64,000 nucleotides of DNA from Opitutus sp. (GTDB taxonomy: Bacteria > Verrucomicrobiota > Verrucomicrobiia > Opitutales > Opitutaceae). A program made the position numbers and the translations under genes. The stretch spans positions 1 to 64,000 of the forward strand of contig PNJQ01000008.1 in the NCBI GenBank assembly GCA_013821985.1, read 5' to 3'. Under the pieces are notes generated by a model. That model did not search any database. It saw nothing but the letters and a program-made list of their open reading frames with translations, and had not been told where the DNA came from. The stretch's first letter is position 1; each line of letters begins with the position of its first letter. Shown piece after piece: positions 26,908 through 34,636 of the stretch.

Positions 26908-26936
26908 GCCCGCGCCGTGATGGCGCGGGCTTTTTT
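26908..26936 (+). terminator. Rho-independent terminator after the M13 peptidase
   Basis: Stem GCCCGCGCC / GGCGCGGGC (26908-26916 with 26922-26930), loop GTGAT, then six T. Confidence 0.9.
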
Positions 26937-27046
26937 ATCCGTGCGAGGCACGCTTTCGTCGCGCATCCGGCGTTGGAGAGTGGTCCTTAATCCCTAGTGG
27001 TCGAATCGCTCTTGCCGCGTGCGCACGGAAACGGCGTGATGCGCGC

Positions 27047-28024
27047 ATGAGTCTCACGGTTTGGGCCAACCACGAGCTCCGCCCCGGAGCGCGCGAGCTG
27101 TTTTATGACAGCCTCGCCCGGCTCGGTTGTCGCGTCTTGCAATCGCCAGCGTCGTCGCCGGCCGTGTTGGCGGAGGGTAAATCCGACCCGGGCCTCGCGG
27201 AGGCGGATATCGCCTACGGCCAGCCGCACCCCCGCGACGTCGTCGCGCACGCGCGCTTGCGCTGGGTCGCGGTTTCGACGGCCGGCTACACGCGCTACGA
27301 CACCGACGAATTTCGCGCCGCGATGCGCGCGCGGGGCACGGTCGTGACCAATGCCTCCTCGGTTTTCGCCGGACCGTGCGCGGAGCACGCGTTGTCGATG
27401 ATGTTGAGTTTCACGCGCGAGTTGCCGCGCTACATCGTGAACAAGACCGGCGCGCGCGAGTGGAACTACGAAGGCGGCCGCTACTCGATCGAAACCCTGC
27501 AGGGCAAAACCGTGATCGTGCTCGGTTACGGTGCGATCGGGCAGCGCCTCACGGAGTTGCTCACGCCGTTCCGTTGCCGCGTCATCGGCGTGCGCCGCCA
27601 GCCGCGGGGCGATGAAGGCATCGAGATGGTGCGCGACGCGGAAGTGGGGTCGATCCTCGCGCTCGCCGATCACGTGGTGAACTGCCTGCCCGACGCGCCG
27701 GGCACGCGCCGTTTTTGCGACGCGGTGTTTTTCTCGCAGATGCGCCGCGGCGCACATTTCTACAACATCGGGCGCGGCTCGACGGTCGATCAGGATGCAT
27801 TGCTGCGCGCGTTGCAGGGCGGGCAGGTCGGCGGCGCGTTTCTCGACGCGCTGACGCCCGAGCCGTTGCCGCCGGAGCATCCGCTGTGGGCCGAGCCGCG
27901 TTGCCAGATTACGCCACACCTCGCCGGAGGGCATCGCGGGCAGGACGAAAGTCTTGTCCGGCATTTCACGGGCAACGTCCAACGCTTCATCAGCGGTCTG
28001 CCGCTGCTCGATCGGGTGATTTGA
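27047..28024 (+). CDS. D-2-hydroxyacid dehydrogenase family protein
   Basis: 325 residues. NAD-binding fold with GKTVIVLGYGAIGQRLTELL near residue 160. Catalytic residues expected for the family are present: Arg near NCLPDAPGTRRFCD, the Glu/Asp region in LDALTPEPLPPEHPLW, and His in ITPHLAGGHRGQDE. The nucleotide-binding acidic position after the second strand is replaced by RRQPRG, which suggests NADP(H) rather than NAD(H). Substrate unknown; monocistronic between two repeat-rich gaps. Confidence 0.85.
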   Translation: MSLTVWANHELRPGARELFYDSLARLGCRVLQSPASSPAVLAEGKSDPGLAEADIAYGQPHPRDVVAHARLRWVAVSTAGYTRYDTDEFRAAMRARGTVVTNASSVFAGPCAEHALSMMLSFTRELPRYIVNKTGAREWNYEGGRYSIETLQGKTVIVLGYGAIGQRLTELLTPFRCRVIGVRRQPRGDEGIEMVRDAEVGSILALADHVVNCLPDAPGTRRFCDAVFFSQMRRGAHFYNIGRGSTVDQDALLRALQGGQVGGAFLDALTPEPLPPEHPLWAEPRCQITPHLAGGHRGQDESLVRHFTGNVQRFISGLPLLDRVI

Positions 28025-28057
28025 GGCGCAGAGCGGAGCGTTCGCGCCGAGTGGAGT

Positions 28058-28114
28058 GGTGGAGCGGATTGACCTCAATCCGCCCCGAGCGCGTTGAGGT
28101 CGGCGCGCTCCACC
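28058..28114. repeat. Palindromic repeat with two nested perfect arms
   Basis: GGTGGAGCG (28058-28066) pairs with CGCTCCACC (28106-28114), and inside it GACCTCAA (28071-28078) with TTGAGGTC (28094-28101). A diverged copy occurs at 23773-23820 in the gene graveyard. The 357-bp gap 28025-28381 holds this and two more repeats but no gene. Confidence 0.65.
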
Positions 28115-28225
28115 TCGATCGACGCAAGAAAGGTGGACGCGCAGACTTGTCCGGCCGAAGGCTGGTCCGTCTGCGTATTATCGCCACGCAGGCGGTCGCG
28201 AGAGTTTCGACGGATCGGATGCCGG

Positions 28226-28296
28226 GGTGGGAGGGGCTTTACGCCCCGACGTTAAAGCTCGCGAACGGAACGTCGGGGCATAAAGCCCCTCCCACC
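28226..28296. repeat. REP-like palindrome, copy A
   Basis: 71 bp. Arms GGTGGGAGGGGCTTTACGCC... and its mirror ending AAAGCCCCTCCCACC. Further copies at 46197-46266, 46668-46737 and 59163-59223. Confidence 0.85.
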
Positions 28297-28351
28297 TTCA
28301 CAATCGGCCGCGCACTCGATGCGCTTGCGGCGCTCGGGTCTTCCCGGTCTT

Positions 28352-28373
28352 CCCGCGCCCGGAGGTCGCGGGC
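28352..28373. repeat. 22-bp GC-rich repeat, copy 1
   Basis: CCCGCGCCCGGAGGTCGCGG(GC), palindromic in its outer bases, ends 8 bp from the amidohydrolase stop codon. An identical copy sits at 59317-59338, also just past the stop codon of a minus-strand gene and also beside a REP-like palindrome. Confidence 0.7.
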
Positions 28374-28381
28374 TACCTCGA

Positions 28382-29674
28382 TTACTGTTTGTAGATTTTG
28401 CCGGCCTTCATGACGAAGCTGACTTGCGTCACGACGTTGATGTCGGCGAGCGGATCGCCGGCGACGGCGACGAGATCCGCGAATTTGCCGGGCTCAACCG
28501 TGCCGAGATCGTTTTCCATTTCGATCAGCCGCGCGGCTTCGAGCGTGGCGGCCTGGATCGCTTTCATCGCAGGCATGCCGGCTTCGACCATGTAGATGAA
28601 CTCCTTGGCATTGTCGCCGTGCGGGCCGACGCCCTGGTCGGTGCCGAACGCGATCTTCACGCCGGCCGCATAGGCGCGACGGAACGTTTCCTGGATGAGC
28701 GGCCCGATCGCGGCGGCCTTGGGGCGCACAATGGCGGGGAAATAGCCGTCGATGCGGGATTTTTCCGCGACAAATTTTCCGGCGCTGATCGTGGGCACGT
28801 AATAGGTGCCTTTTTCTTTCATCAGGGCCATGAGCTCGTCGGTCATGTAAGTGCCGTGTTCGATCGAGGTGACCCCGGCGCGCACCGCACGCAGCATGCC
28901 TTCGGTGCCGTGCGCGTGCGCGGCGACTTTCATGCCGTAGTCCTTCGCGGTCTGCACGACGGCGGCGAGTTCCTCGTCGGTGAAGAGCGGCGCCTGGCCG
29001 CTTTTTGCGAGCGAGAGCACGCCGCCGGTCGAGGCGATCTTGATGAAATCGACGCCATCCTTGTAGCGCTGGCGCACGGCGCGGCGGATCTCGTCGGCGC
29101 CGTTGACGGTGCCGCGAAGCGGATCGGCGAGGGCGGCTTGGAGTTCCGTGTTGAGGCCGTTCGTGCCGTCGCCGTGGCCGCCGGTGGTGGAGACGCCGCC
29201 GGCCGCGACGATGCGCGGGCCTTCGACCCAGCCCTTGGCGATCGCGTCGCGCAAGGCGGTGTTGAGTTTATCGCCCGCGCCGCAATCGCGCACGGTGGTG
29301 AAGCCCGCGAGCAGAGTCTTTTTCGCGTAGGTGGTGGCGCGGAGGATCTTGTCGGCGGGATTCAGGTAGAGATTTTCCGCGTAGCCGGCCGCGCCCGACT
29401 GTTCGCTCGTGATGTGGACGTGCATGTCCATCCAGCCCGGCATGAGCGTGGCGGATTTGAGATCGACGACGGTATCGTCGGCGGTCGGAGCGGCGAATCC
29501 GTCGGCGATGCCCACGATGCGGTCGCCCTCGACGACCACAGTGACGTTGGACCGGGCGGTGTCGGAGCGACCGTCGATCAGCCGGCCGGTGTGAAGGAGA
29601 GTTTTCGCGGACAGCAGCGTGCCGGTGCACAGCAACGTCGCCGCGAACAGGGGTAGGCGCGGGGAGTTCAACAT
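28382..29674 (-). CDS. Secreted metal-dependent amidohydrolase (imidazolonepropionase-like)
   Basis: 430 residues with a signal peptide ([17 protein letters not shown]). Amidohydrolase marks: GWMDMHVHI metal site, [13 protein letters not shown] with the candidate carboxylated Lys, [12 protein letters not shown] and TSIEHGTYM metal His, and [14 protein letters not shown] with the catalytic Asp. Closest in plan to Xaa-Pro dipeptidase/imidazolonepropionase-like exported hydrolases that clip dipeptides. The ATG at 29674 is chosen because it directly starts the signal peptide. Divergent from the small-peptide operon, with a 257-bp shared upstream region. Confidence 0.87.
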   Translation of the reverse strand: MLNSPRLPLFAATLLCTGTLLSAKTLLHTGRLIDGRSDTARSNVTVVVEGDRIVGIADGFAAPTADDTVVDLKSATLMPGWMDMHVHITSEQSGAAGYAENLYLNPADKILRATTYAKKTLLAGFTTVRDCGAGDKLNTALRDAIAKGWVEGPRIVAAGGVSTTGGHGDGTNGLNTELQAALADPLRGTVNGADEIRRAVRQRYKDGVDFIKIASTGGVLSLAKSGQAPLFTDEELAAVVQTAKDYGMKVAAHAHGTEGMLRAVRAGVTSIEHGTYMTDELMALMKEKGTYYVPTISAGKFVAEKSRIDGYFPAIVRPKAAAIGPLIQETFRRAYAAGVKIAFGTDQGVGPHGDNAKEFIYMVEAGMPAMKAIQAATLEAARLIEMENDLGTVEPGKFADLVAVAGDPLADINVVTQVSFVMKAGKIYKQ

Positions 29675-29931
29675 GAGTTGCGACGCTAGCTGCGGCTGGT
29701 CATCGCGCGCAACGGCCAATTCATCGCGCGCCGGTCGCGGGTTGTTCTCCGCTCGCTCGACATCCGGGTGTGCTCGGCCATGGTGCGGCCCACCCCTCGC
29801 GTCCCCCGGCGCGCGCAGTTTTCCGGAATAAACTCCGCCGGCCGGGCTCTCACCCGCCAATTCCCCCTTTTGTCCACGCCCGGCGGCACCGTGCCGTTGG
29901 CGGACGAAAAACCCAAAAACCTGAAATCCTC

Positions 29932-30159
29932 ATGAACAAATCGACCCGCACGATCATCGCCGCCGCCGCCATCGCTGGCCTCTACGCCGGAGCGCTCGCG
30001 CTCAAGGCTTCCGCTTCCACCAACCTCAATCCCGGCACCTCGCTCGTCGGCGACGACAAAGCCAAGGACAGCAAGGATGGCTGTAAGGGCAAAGACGGTT
30101 GCAAGGGCAAGGACGGCTGCAAAGCCAAGGAGGAGAAGAAGGACGCTCCGAAGAACTGA
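29932..30159 (+). CDS. Candidate bufferin/HvfA-like precursor peptide (Cys-repeat, secreted)
   Basis: 75 residues. Residues 1-29 form a Sec signal peptide (TIIAAAAIAGLYAGALALKA, cut after ASA). The mature peptide is short and charged and carries three near-perfect repeats of KDGCKG, so its only three Cys are spaced exactly six apart. It is followed by an MNIO (DUF692) and a DUF2063 gene, the organisation of operons for modified, exported, metal-binding peptides in which the enzyme converts Cys side chains to heterocycles. Known precursors of this type (BufA, HvfA) also have a signal peptide and repeated Cys motifs. Modification and metal binding are inferred, not shown. It is too small and Lys-rich to be confused with an enzyme; a structural or stress protein is the alternative. 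Confidence 0.75.
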   Translation: MNKSTRTIIAAAAIAGLYAGALALKASASTNLNPGTSLVGDDKAKDSKDGCKGKDGCKGKDGCKAKEEKKDAPKN

Positions 30160-30205
30160 GTTGGCCAACCGCCGGGTGACGCTTCACCGGCGTTTTCGAT
30201 CTTGC

Positions 30206-30234
30206 GGAGACCGCGCGCCACTGCGCCGGTCTCC
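30206..30234 (+). promoter_or_regulatory. Hairpin between precursor and MNIO genes (possible attenuator)
   Basis: GGAGACC (30206-30212) pairs with GGTCTCC (30228-30234), followed by TTTC. A smaller GGTGA/TCACC hairpin lies just before it at 30170-30193. Such structures could lower expression of the enzyme genes relative to the precursor, as in many peptide operons; this is inference. Confidence 0.45.
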
Positions 30235-30308
30235 TTTCGCTTCCGAAGGTTTGCTTCCCAATGCCGCCGGCGAAAAGCTCCGGCCGCATTCGACAGCCCA
30301 CCGCGCTC

Positions 30309-31184
30309 ATGCCCGCTAACAAATTCAACGGCTTCACCGACTACGGCATCGGCCTCGGTCTGCGCGTCCCGCACTACGATCACATCCTGTCGGAGAAACC
30401 GACGGTCGATTGGTTCGAGATCATTTCCGAGACGTTCATGGTCGGCGGCGGCCGGCCGCTCGAAGTGCTCGAGCAGATCCTCGCGCAATACAAAGTCGTC
30501 CAACATGGCGTGTCGCTCTACCTGGGTTCGACTGACTTTCCGAACCGCGACCACCTGAAGAAGCTCAAGGCCCTGACGAAGCGCACGAAGACGCCCTGGC
30601 TGTCCGATCACCTCTGCTGGGGTAGCGTCGATGGCACCGTGTCGCATGATCTGTTGCCGATGCCCTACACGATCGCCGCGGCGAAACACGTCGCGGCAAA
30701 CATCCGCCACGCGCGCGATTTTCTCGAACTGCCGATCGCCGTCGAAAACGTCAGCTCCTACACCGAGTTCCACGCCTCCGAGATGACGGAATGGGAATTT
30801 CTCACCGAAGTAGTCGAGCGCGCCGATTGTGGAATTCTCCTCGACGTGAACAACATTTACGTCTCCTCGAAGAATCACGGCTTCGATCCCTACGATTACG
30901 TGAACGCGATCCCTCATCACCGCGTCGCGCAGATGCACATCGCCGGGCACACGAAGTTCGAAAAATACCTCCTCGATACGCACGACCATCCTGTGCTCGA
31001 TCCGGTGTGGAAACTCTACGCACACGCCATCCAGCTCTGCGGCGTGACCGCGACGCTGCTCGAGTGGGATGACAAGATTCCATCGTTCCAGGAAGTCCAC
31101 GACGAGGCGCTCAAGGCCAACGAATACATCGCTGGCGCGCGCATCGCGCTCGGCCGCGCCAAACCGGCGGCGGCTCGTTCGTGA
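30309..31184 (+). CDS. MNIO-family (DUF692) peptide-modifying enzyme
   Basis: 291 residues from the ATG at 30309; an upstream ATG at 30261 would add 16 residues that do not look conserved. Family signature is strong: GIGLGLRVPHYDHIL, VQHGVSLYLGSTDFP, WLSDHLCWG, HDLLPMPYT, IAVENVSSY, ILLDVNNIYVSSKNHGFDPY, MHIAGHTKFEKYLLDTHDHP and ATLLEWDDKIPSFQEV. These His, Asp, Glu and Asn residues make up the multi-iron site of MNIO enzymes (MbnB, BufB, HvfB), which oxidise Cys residues of a precursor peptide. Here the likely substrate is the Cys-repeat peptide encoded 150 bp upstream. It is followed after 19 bp by the DUF2063 gene. Confidence 0.92.
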   Translation: MPANKFNGFTDYGIGLGLRVPHYDHILSEKPTVDWFEIISETFMVGGGRPLEVLEQILAQYKVVQHGVSLYLGSTDFPNRDHLKKLKALTKRTKTPWLSDHLCWGSVDGTVSHDLLPMPYTIAAAKHVAANIRHARDFLELPIAVENVSSYTEFHASEMTEWEFLTEVVERADCGILLDVNNIYVSSKNHGFDPYDYVNAIPHHRVAQMHIAGHTKFEKYLLDTHDHPVLDPVWKLYAHAIQLCGVTATLLEWDDKIPSFQEVHDEALKANEYIAGARIALGRAKPAAARS

Positions 31185-31203
31185 TAAAGATTACGATCCG
31201 CCG

Positions 31204-32295
31204 ATGACCGCCGCTGCTCCGACCCCCGTCCGCCAAAAAGCCGGGCCGGTTGCCAACCGCTCGAGAAAGCACGCGCCGCGCGCGTTGCCTGCGAGATCTT
31301 CGGGCGCCGGAAAACAATCAACCAACCGAAGCCGGTCGCAGTCCGGCGCTCCGACGGCCGGCACGCCGCTCACCGCGCGCTCCAAACGCGAACTCCGCGA
31401 GTTGCAGCGCGCGATGCTCGCGGTCGTCATGAATCCGCTCACGCGCGCGAATCGCACGGCGTCCCGGCTCAGCGACGGCCGCGCCACACGCGCCGCCGCG
31501 GCGCAGATTGCGAAACCGAACGACCGGCTCACGGCGTTCGAGCGACTTGAAATCTACAATCGCATGTATTGGTTCCGCGTGCTCGACAGCCTGCACGAAG
31601 ATTGCCCGGCGTTACGCGCGGTGCTCGGCGAACGCCGCTTCCTGCGCCTGATCGAGGCATTCCTCCAAGAATTGCCGTCGTGCTACTGGACGCTGCGGGA
31701 CTTACCGCAGCGGTTGCCTGCGTTCATTCGCGCGCACCCGGGGCTCACCGCGCCGCACACCGCCCTCGCGGCGGACGCAGCGAAATTCGAGTGGGCGCAG
31801 GTGGAGGTTTACGACGGCGCGGCGTTTCCCGTGTTCACGCTCGACGATCTGCGTGGCGCCAACCCGGCGCGCCTGCGGCTCAGCCTCCAGCCTTACCTCC
31901 AGTTGCTCGAGCTGCGTTATCCGGTGGACGAGTTCGCCCTTGCGATCCGGAAGCGCGAGGCGCTGTTGCGCGGCGACGCGTCGAACGCGCCGACGGAGCT
32001 GCGCCGGCGGGCGAATTCGCTGGTGCGCTTGCCGCGGGCGGAGCGCTGCTGCGTGGCGGTGCACCGGCACGAGGGCAGGATTTATTTCAAGCGGCTCGAA
32101 CCGGCAGCGTTTCGCGTGCTCGCGGCGATCCGCGCCGGGCAGCCGCTGGCCCGCGCGCTCGCGGCCGCCCTGCCGTGGTCGAAGAATCCGCCCGAGGATT
32201 GGGCGGCGAAAGTGCAGGACTGGTTCCGCACGTGGATGGAACTTGGCTGGTTCGGCCGGCGTCGAGCATTCCGCGCGTCAGCGCGAGGCGGATGA
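31204..32295 (+). CDS. DUF2063 (BufC/HvfC-like) partner protein
   Basis: 363 residues. The conserved domain starts near residue 60: RELRELQRAMLAVVMNPLTR, RLEIYNRMYWFRVLDSLHED, and HTALAADAAKFEWAQVEVYD further on. In MNIO operons this protein is the partner that recognises the precursor and presents it to the enzyme. The first 60 residues are an unusual Arg/Ser/Ala-rich basic tail not typical of the family. The ATG at 31204 lies 19 bp after the MNIO stop. Its 3' end overlaps a convergent response-regulator gene by 18 bp. Confidence 0.85.
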   Translation: MTAAAPTPVRQKAGPVANRSRKHAPRALPARSSGAGKQSTNRSRSQSGAPTAGTPLTARSKRELRELQRAMLAVVMNPLTRANRTASRLSDGRATRAAAAQIAKPNDRLTAFERLEIYNRMYWFRVLDSLHEDCPALRAVLGERRFLRLIEAFLQELPSCYWTLRDLPQRLPAFIRAHPGLTAPHTALAADAAKFEWAQVEVYDGAAFPVFTLDDLRGANPARLRLSLQPYLQLLELRYPVDEFALAIRKREALLRGDASNAPTELRRRANSLVRLPRAERCCVAVHRHEGRIYFKRLEPAAFRVLAAIRAGQPLARALAAALPWSKNPPEDWAAKVQDWFRTWMELGWFGRRRAFRASARGG

Positions 32296-32652
32296 CGGAG
32301 CATGGGTGACGAGTTGCTCGATGGCGTCCCGCAGTATCTCGATGGGGAAGGGCTTGGGCAGCAGGCGCACGCCGCGGCGCAGTTCGGACTCGTTCGCGCC
32401 TCCCGTTACGCCGCCGGAAACAAGGATGACGGGCGGGTCGGGCACGAGTTCGCGCAGAAAATCGAGATAACTCTCCTGTCCCCGATAATTCCAGCCGGGG
32501 TCCACGATGAACAAGTCGAAGCCGGTCGCGCGGGACGCGGCGGCCTCGGCGAGATGGTCGTAGCACTCGACCGAGTGGCCGAAATGCCGGAGGACCGCCG
32601 CGCAGATCAGGCGGCAGTTTTGGTCGCTATCGACGAGGGCGATTCGGGCCAT
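32278..32652 (-). CDS. Single-domain response regulator (CheY-like)
   Basis: 124 residues, receiver domain only: IALVDSDQNCRLICAAVLRH, the presumed phospho-acceptor Asp in FDLFIVDPGWN, VILVSGG and the conserved Lys in LLPKPFPIEIL. The DPGWN around the acceptor is atypical. No output domain and no kinase nearby. It lies antisense between the DUF2063 and DoxX genes, interrupting what is elsewhere a continuous operon, and overlaps the DUF2063 3' end. Confidence 0.75.
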   Translation of the reverse strand: MARIALVDSDQNCRLICAAVLRHFGHSVECYDHLAEAAASRATGFDLFIVDPGWNYRGQESYLDFLRELVPDPPVILVSGGVTGGANESELRRGVRLLPKPFPIEILRDAIEQLVTHAPSSASR

Positions 32653-32871
32653 GGGCTGATGGAGATGAAGTGACGTCGCGCCGCGGGCACGGTGCTGCGC
32701 GGAGGGACGTTCGCTCGGGGCGCGCTTTCCCTGCCATCAGTTGTGTGCCGCGAGATTGCCACAACCCGACGGGGAGCGCTAACCGCCGATTGCTATTTTT
32801 TCCCGGCTTTCCCCGCCGGGGAATTCTCCGGCGGGCGGGAATATCCACGCCGCGTCCCGCTCTCATCGCTC

Positions 32872-33333
32872 ATGACTCCGAACTTTCGCCGTCACCTCGA
32901 GACGCTGGATCGCTGTGCTGCGCTGCTGCAGTCCCCCTTGCTGCTGCTTATCCGCCTCTATTGGGGCTGGTCGTTTGCGCAAACCGGCTGGGGCAAGCTG
33001 ACGCACCTCGAGCGCACGGCGGAATTCTTCGGCTCGCTCGGGCTTCCGGCGCCGAAGCTCAACGCGCTGGCGGCGGGCGCGACCGAGTGCGTCGGCGGCG
33101 CGCTGCTGGCGCTCGGGCTATTCGCGCGGCCGGCCGCGCTGCCGCTGATCTTCACCATGCTCGTCGCCTACGCGACGGCGGACCGCGAGGCGCTGCAGGC
33201 AATTCTGCGCGACCCCGAGCAGTTCACCGGGGCCGCACCGTTCTTGTTTTTGCTCGCGAGCGTGCTCGTCCTCGCGTTCGGCCCGGGCCGGTGGTCGCTC
33301 GACCACCTCCGGGCACGACGCCCACCGCCGTGA
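32872..33333 (+). CDS. DoxX family membrane protein
   Basis: 153 residues with four hydrophobic helices: LLLLIRLYWGWSFAQTGWGK (start of the DoxX domain), then LNALAAGATECVGGALLALG, ALPLIFTMLVAYATADREAL and FLFLLASVLVLAFGPG. DoxX proteins often close MNIO/bufferin-type operons, where their task may be redox-related. The gene starts at the ATG at 32872, 576 bp after the DUF2063 gene and beyond an antisense gene, so it probably has its own promoter. It abuts the next, convergent gene exactly (stop codons at 33331-33333 and 33334-33336). Confidence 0.85.
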   Translation: MTPNFRRHLETLDRCAALLQSPLLLLIRLYWGWSFAQTGWGKLTHLERTAEFFGSLGLPAPKLNALAAGATECVGGALLALGLFARPAALPLIFTMLVAYATADREALQAILRDPEQFTGAAPFLFLLASVLVLAFGPGRWSLDHLRARRPPP

Positions 33334-34356
33334 TCACGCGGCCGCAGTCGTGGTCGGAACCGCCGGCGTGTTCGGTGCATTGAACAGCGATTCGTAGGCG
33401 TAGAGCAGGGCCGCGATTGTGATCGGAATCGTGAGAACGATGCCGATGAAGAGCGCGATCACGCCGAGGAGGCCGAGGATGACGCCGAGCAAGAGCACGA
33501 AGAAGGTGGAGAACCAATTGCGCGTCACGACGCGCCAGCTGGTCACGATCGCGGTCCACGGTCCCAGCCCCTTGTCGATCACCAGCGCGAAGGCGAAGAC
33601 CATGGAAACTCCGATGTAGAGCATCACGAGCATGCCAACGCCGGTCAGCGCGATGAGGCCAGGCGCCAGCGTCGGCATCGAGCTGTAATCACCCTGGCCC
33701 TGCGAAACCATCATCTGGATGATGAAGCCGATCCACGGGGCCATGAAGATCGCGAGCACCGCGATGGCGATCGCGCTTTGCAGCAGCGAACACAGAACGA
33801 GCGGCCCGAGCGCGCGGGTGAAGCCACCGAACACGTCGCCAATCTCACGGTGCTCACCGCGCATCTTGCCGAGATAGAAATAATACAGGCCGCCGTAGAA
33901 CACTCCGTTAAGGAAAAGCCCGGCGAGCGATCCGACGAGCGGGATCAACCCGATGACGAGTTGGACGACGATGACGAGAAACGTCGCGCCCACGAGCGGG
34001 AGGAAATTCGAGGTCCACAACTTGAACGCGCGGCTGAGGCACTCGAACACGTCAATGCGGGCTCCGCTGGCGCGGATCGCGTCGGCGTAGGCCTTCGAGT
34101 CCACGTTGGCCAACATGATTGTCGCCCCGGCTGCGGCCGGCGCGCTCGCCGCCGGGCTGGCGCCAGCGGATGGCGGAAGGGCGGCGCCGAAGCTGCCGGC
34201 AAAATCGGGCAGTGATCCGAGCGTGCTCCAGGCGGTCTCGCCGTCGCGCCGGCATTGGGTCTGCGAATTGGCGCGCCCGGCGGCGATCCATTCGCGCAAT
34301 TTTTCGGCCGAGACCGGCCCGTATTCCTTCCCGTCAGCGCCGATGATGGTGAACAT
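33334..34356 (-). CDS. GYF_2-domain integral membrane protein
   Basis: 340 residues. Residues 1-50 are a GYF_2-type domain (FTIIGADGKEYGPVSAEKLR, ARAN..CRRDGETAWSTLGSLPDF), a protein-binding module facing the cytoplasm. An Ala/Pro linker leads to a membrane domain with about six helices (LVGATFLVIVVQLVIGLIPL, VLCSLLQSAIAIAVLAIFMA, LIALTGVGMLVMLYIGVSM, FFVLLLGVILGLLGVIALFI). The helix-rich part resembles the DUF975/glycerophosphodiesterase membrane-domain type. Function unknown; monocistronic. Confidence 0.72.
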   Translation of the reverse strand: MFTIIGADGKEYGPVSAEKLREWIAAGRANSQTQCRRDGETAWSTLGSLPDFAGSFGAALPPSAGASPAASAPAAAGATIMLANVDSKAYADAIRASGARIDVFECLSRAFKLWTSNFLPLVGATFLVIVVQLVIGLIPLVGSLAGLFLNGVFYGGLYYFYLGKMRGEHREIGDVFGGFTRALGPLVLCSLLQSAIAIAVLAIFMAPWIGFIIQMMVSQGQGDYSSMPTLAPGLIALTGVGMLVMLYIGVSMVFAFALVIDKGLGPWTAIVTSWRVVTRNWFSTFFVLLLGVILGLLGVIALFIGIVLTIPITIAALLYAYESLFNAPNTPAVPTTTAAA

Positions 34357-34636
34357 GCGCGCAGGCTAGACGCAGCGTGCCGCGCGTCAACGCTGCGGGA
34401 GCGCGGGGAGAATCTCGCGGTGGAAGGGCAAGGCGTGGGACCGGGAACGGGCGTGGTGCTGGCTGGATTATCACAGGTATGTTCGGCTTGCCCGTGCGAA
34501 CAACCTTCCAACCGAGGGGAACCCATCCCCGCCACCGGGAGCTCCCGCGTGGAGCGGGGTGCGCCGCGTTGCCGAAGCTCCTTTTCGAGAGGCTGGCGCG
34601 ACCCGCCGGGTGGTCGTCCGCCTGGCGAAACGCCCG
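34357..34636. other. 280-bp gap, no gene seen
   Basis: Between two minus-strand genes (downstream end of rsgA and upstream of the GYF gene). It must hold the GYF gene promoter near its left edge, but I see no clear promoter, repeat or RNA structure. Confidence 0.4.

Noticed and set aside
30160-30200. Rho-independent terminator after the Cys-repeat peptide
   Set aside because: The stem has a bulge and only a short T stretch; listed as a possible attenuator instead of a terminator.
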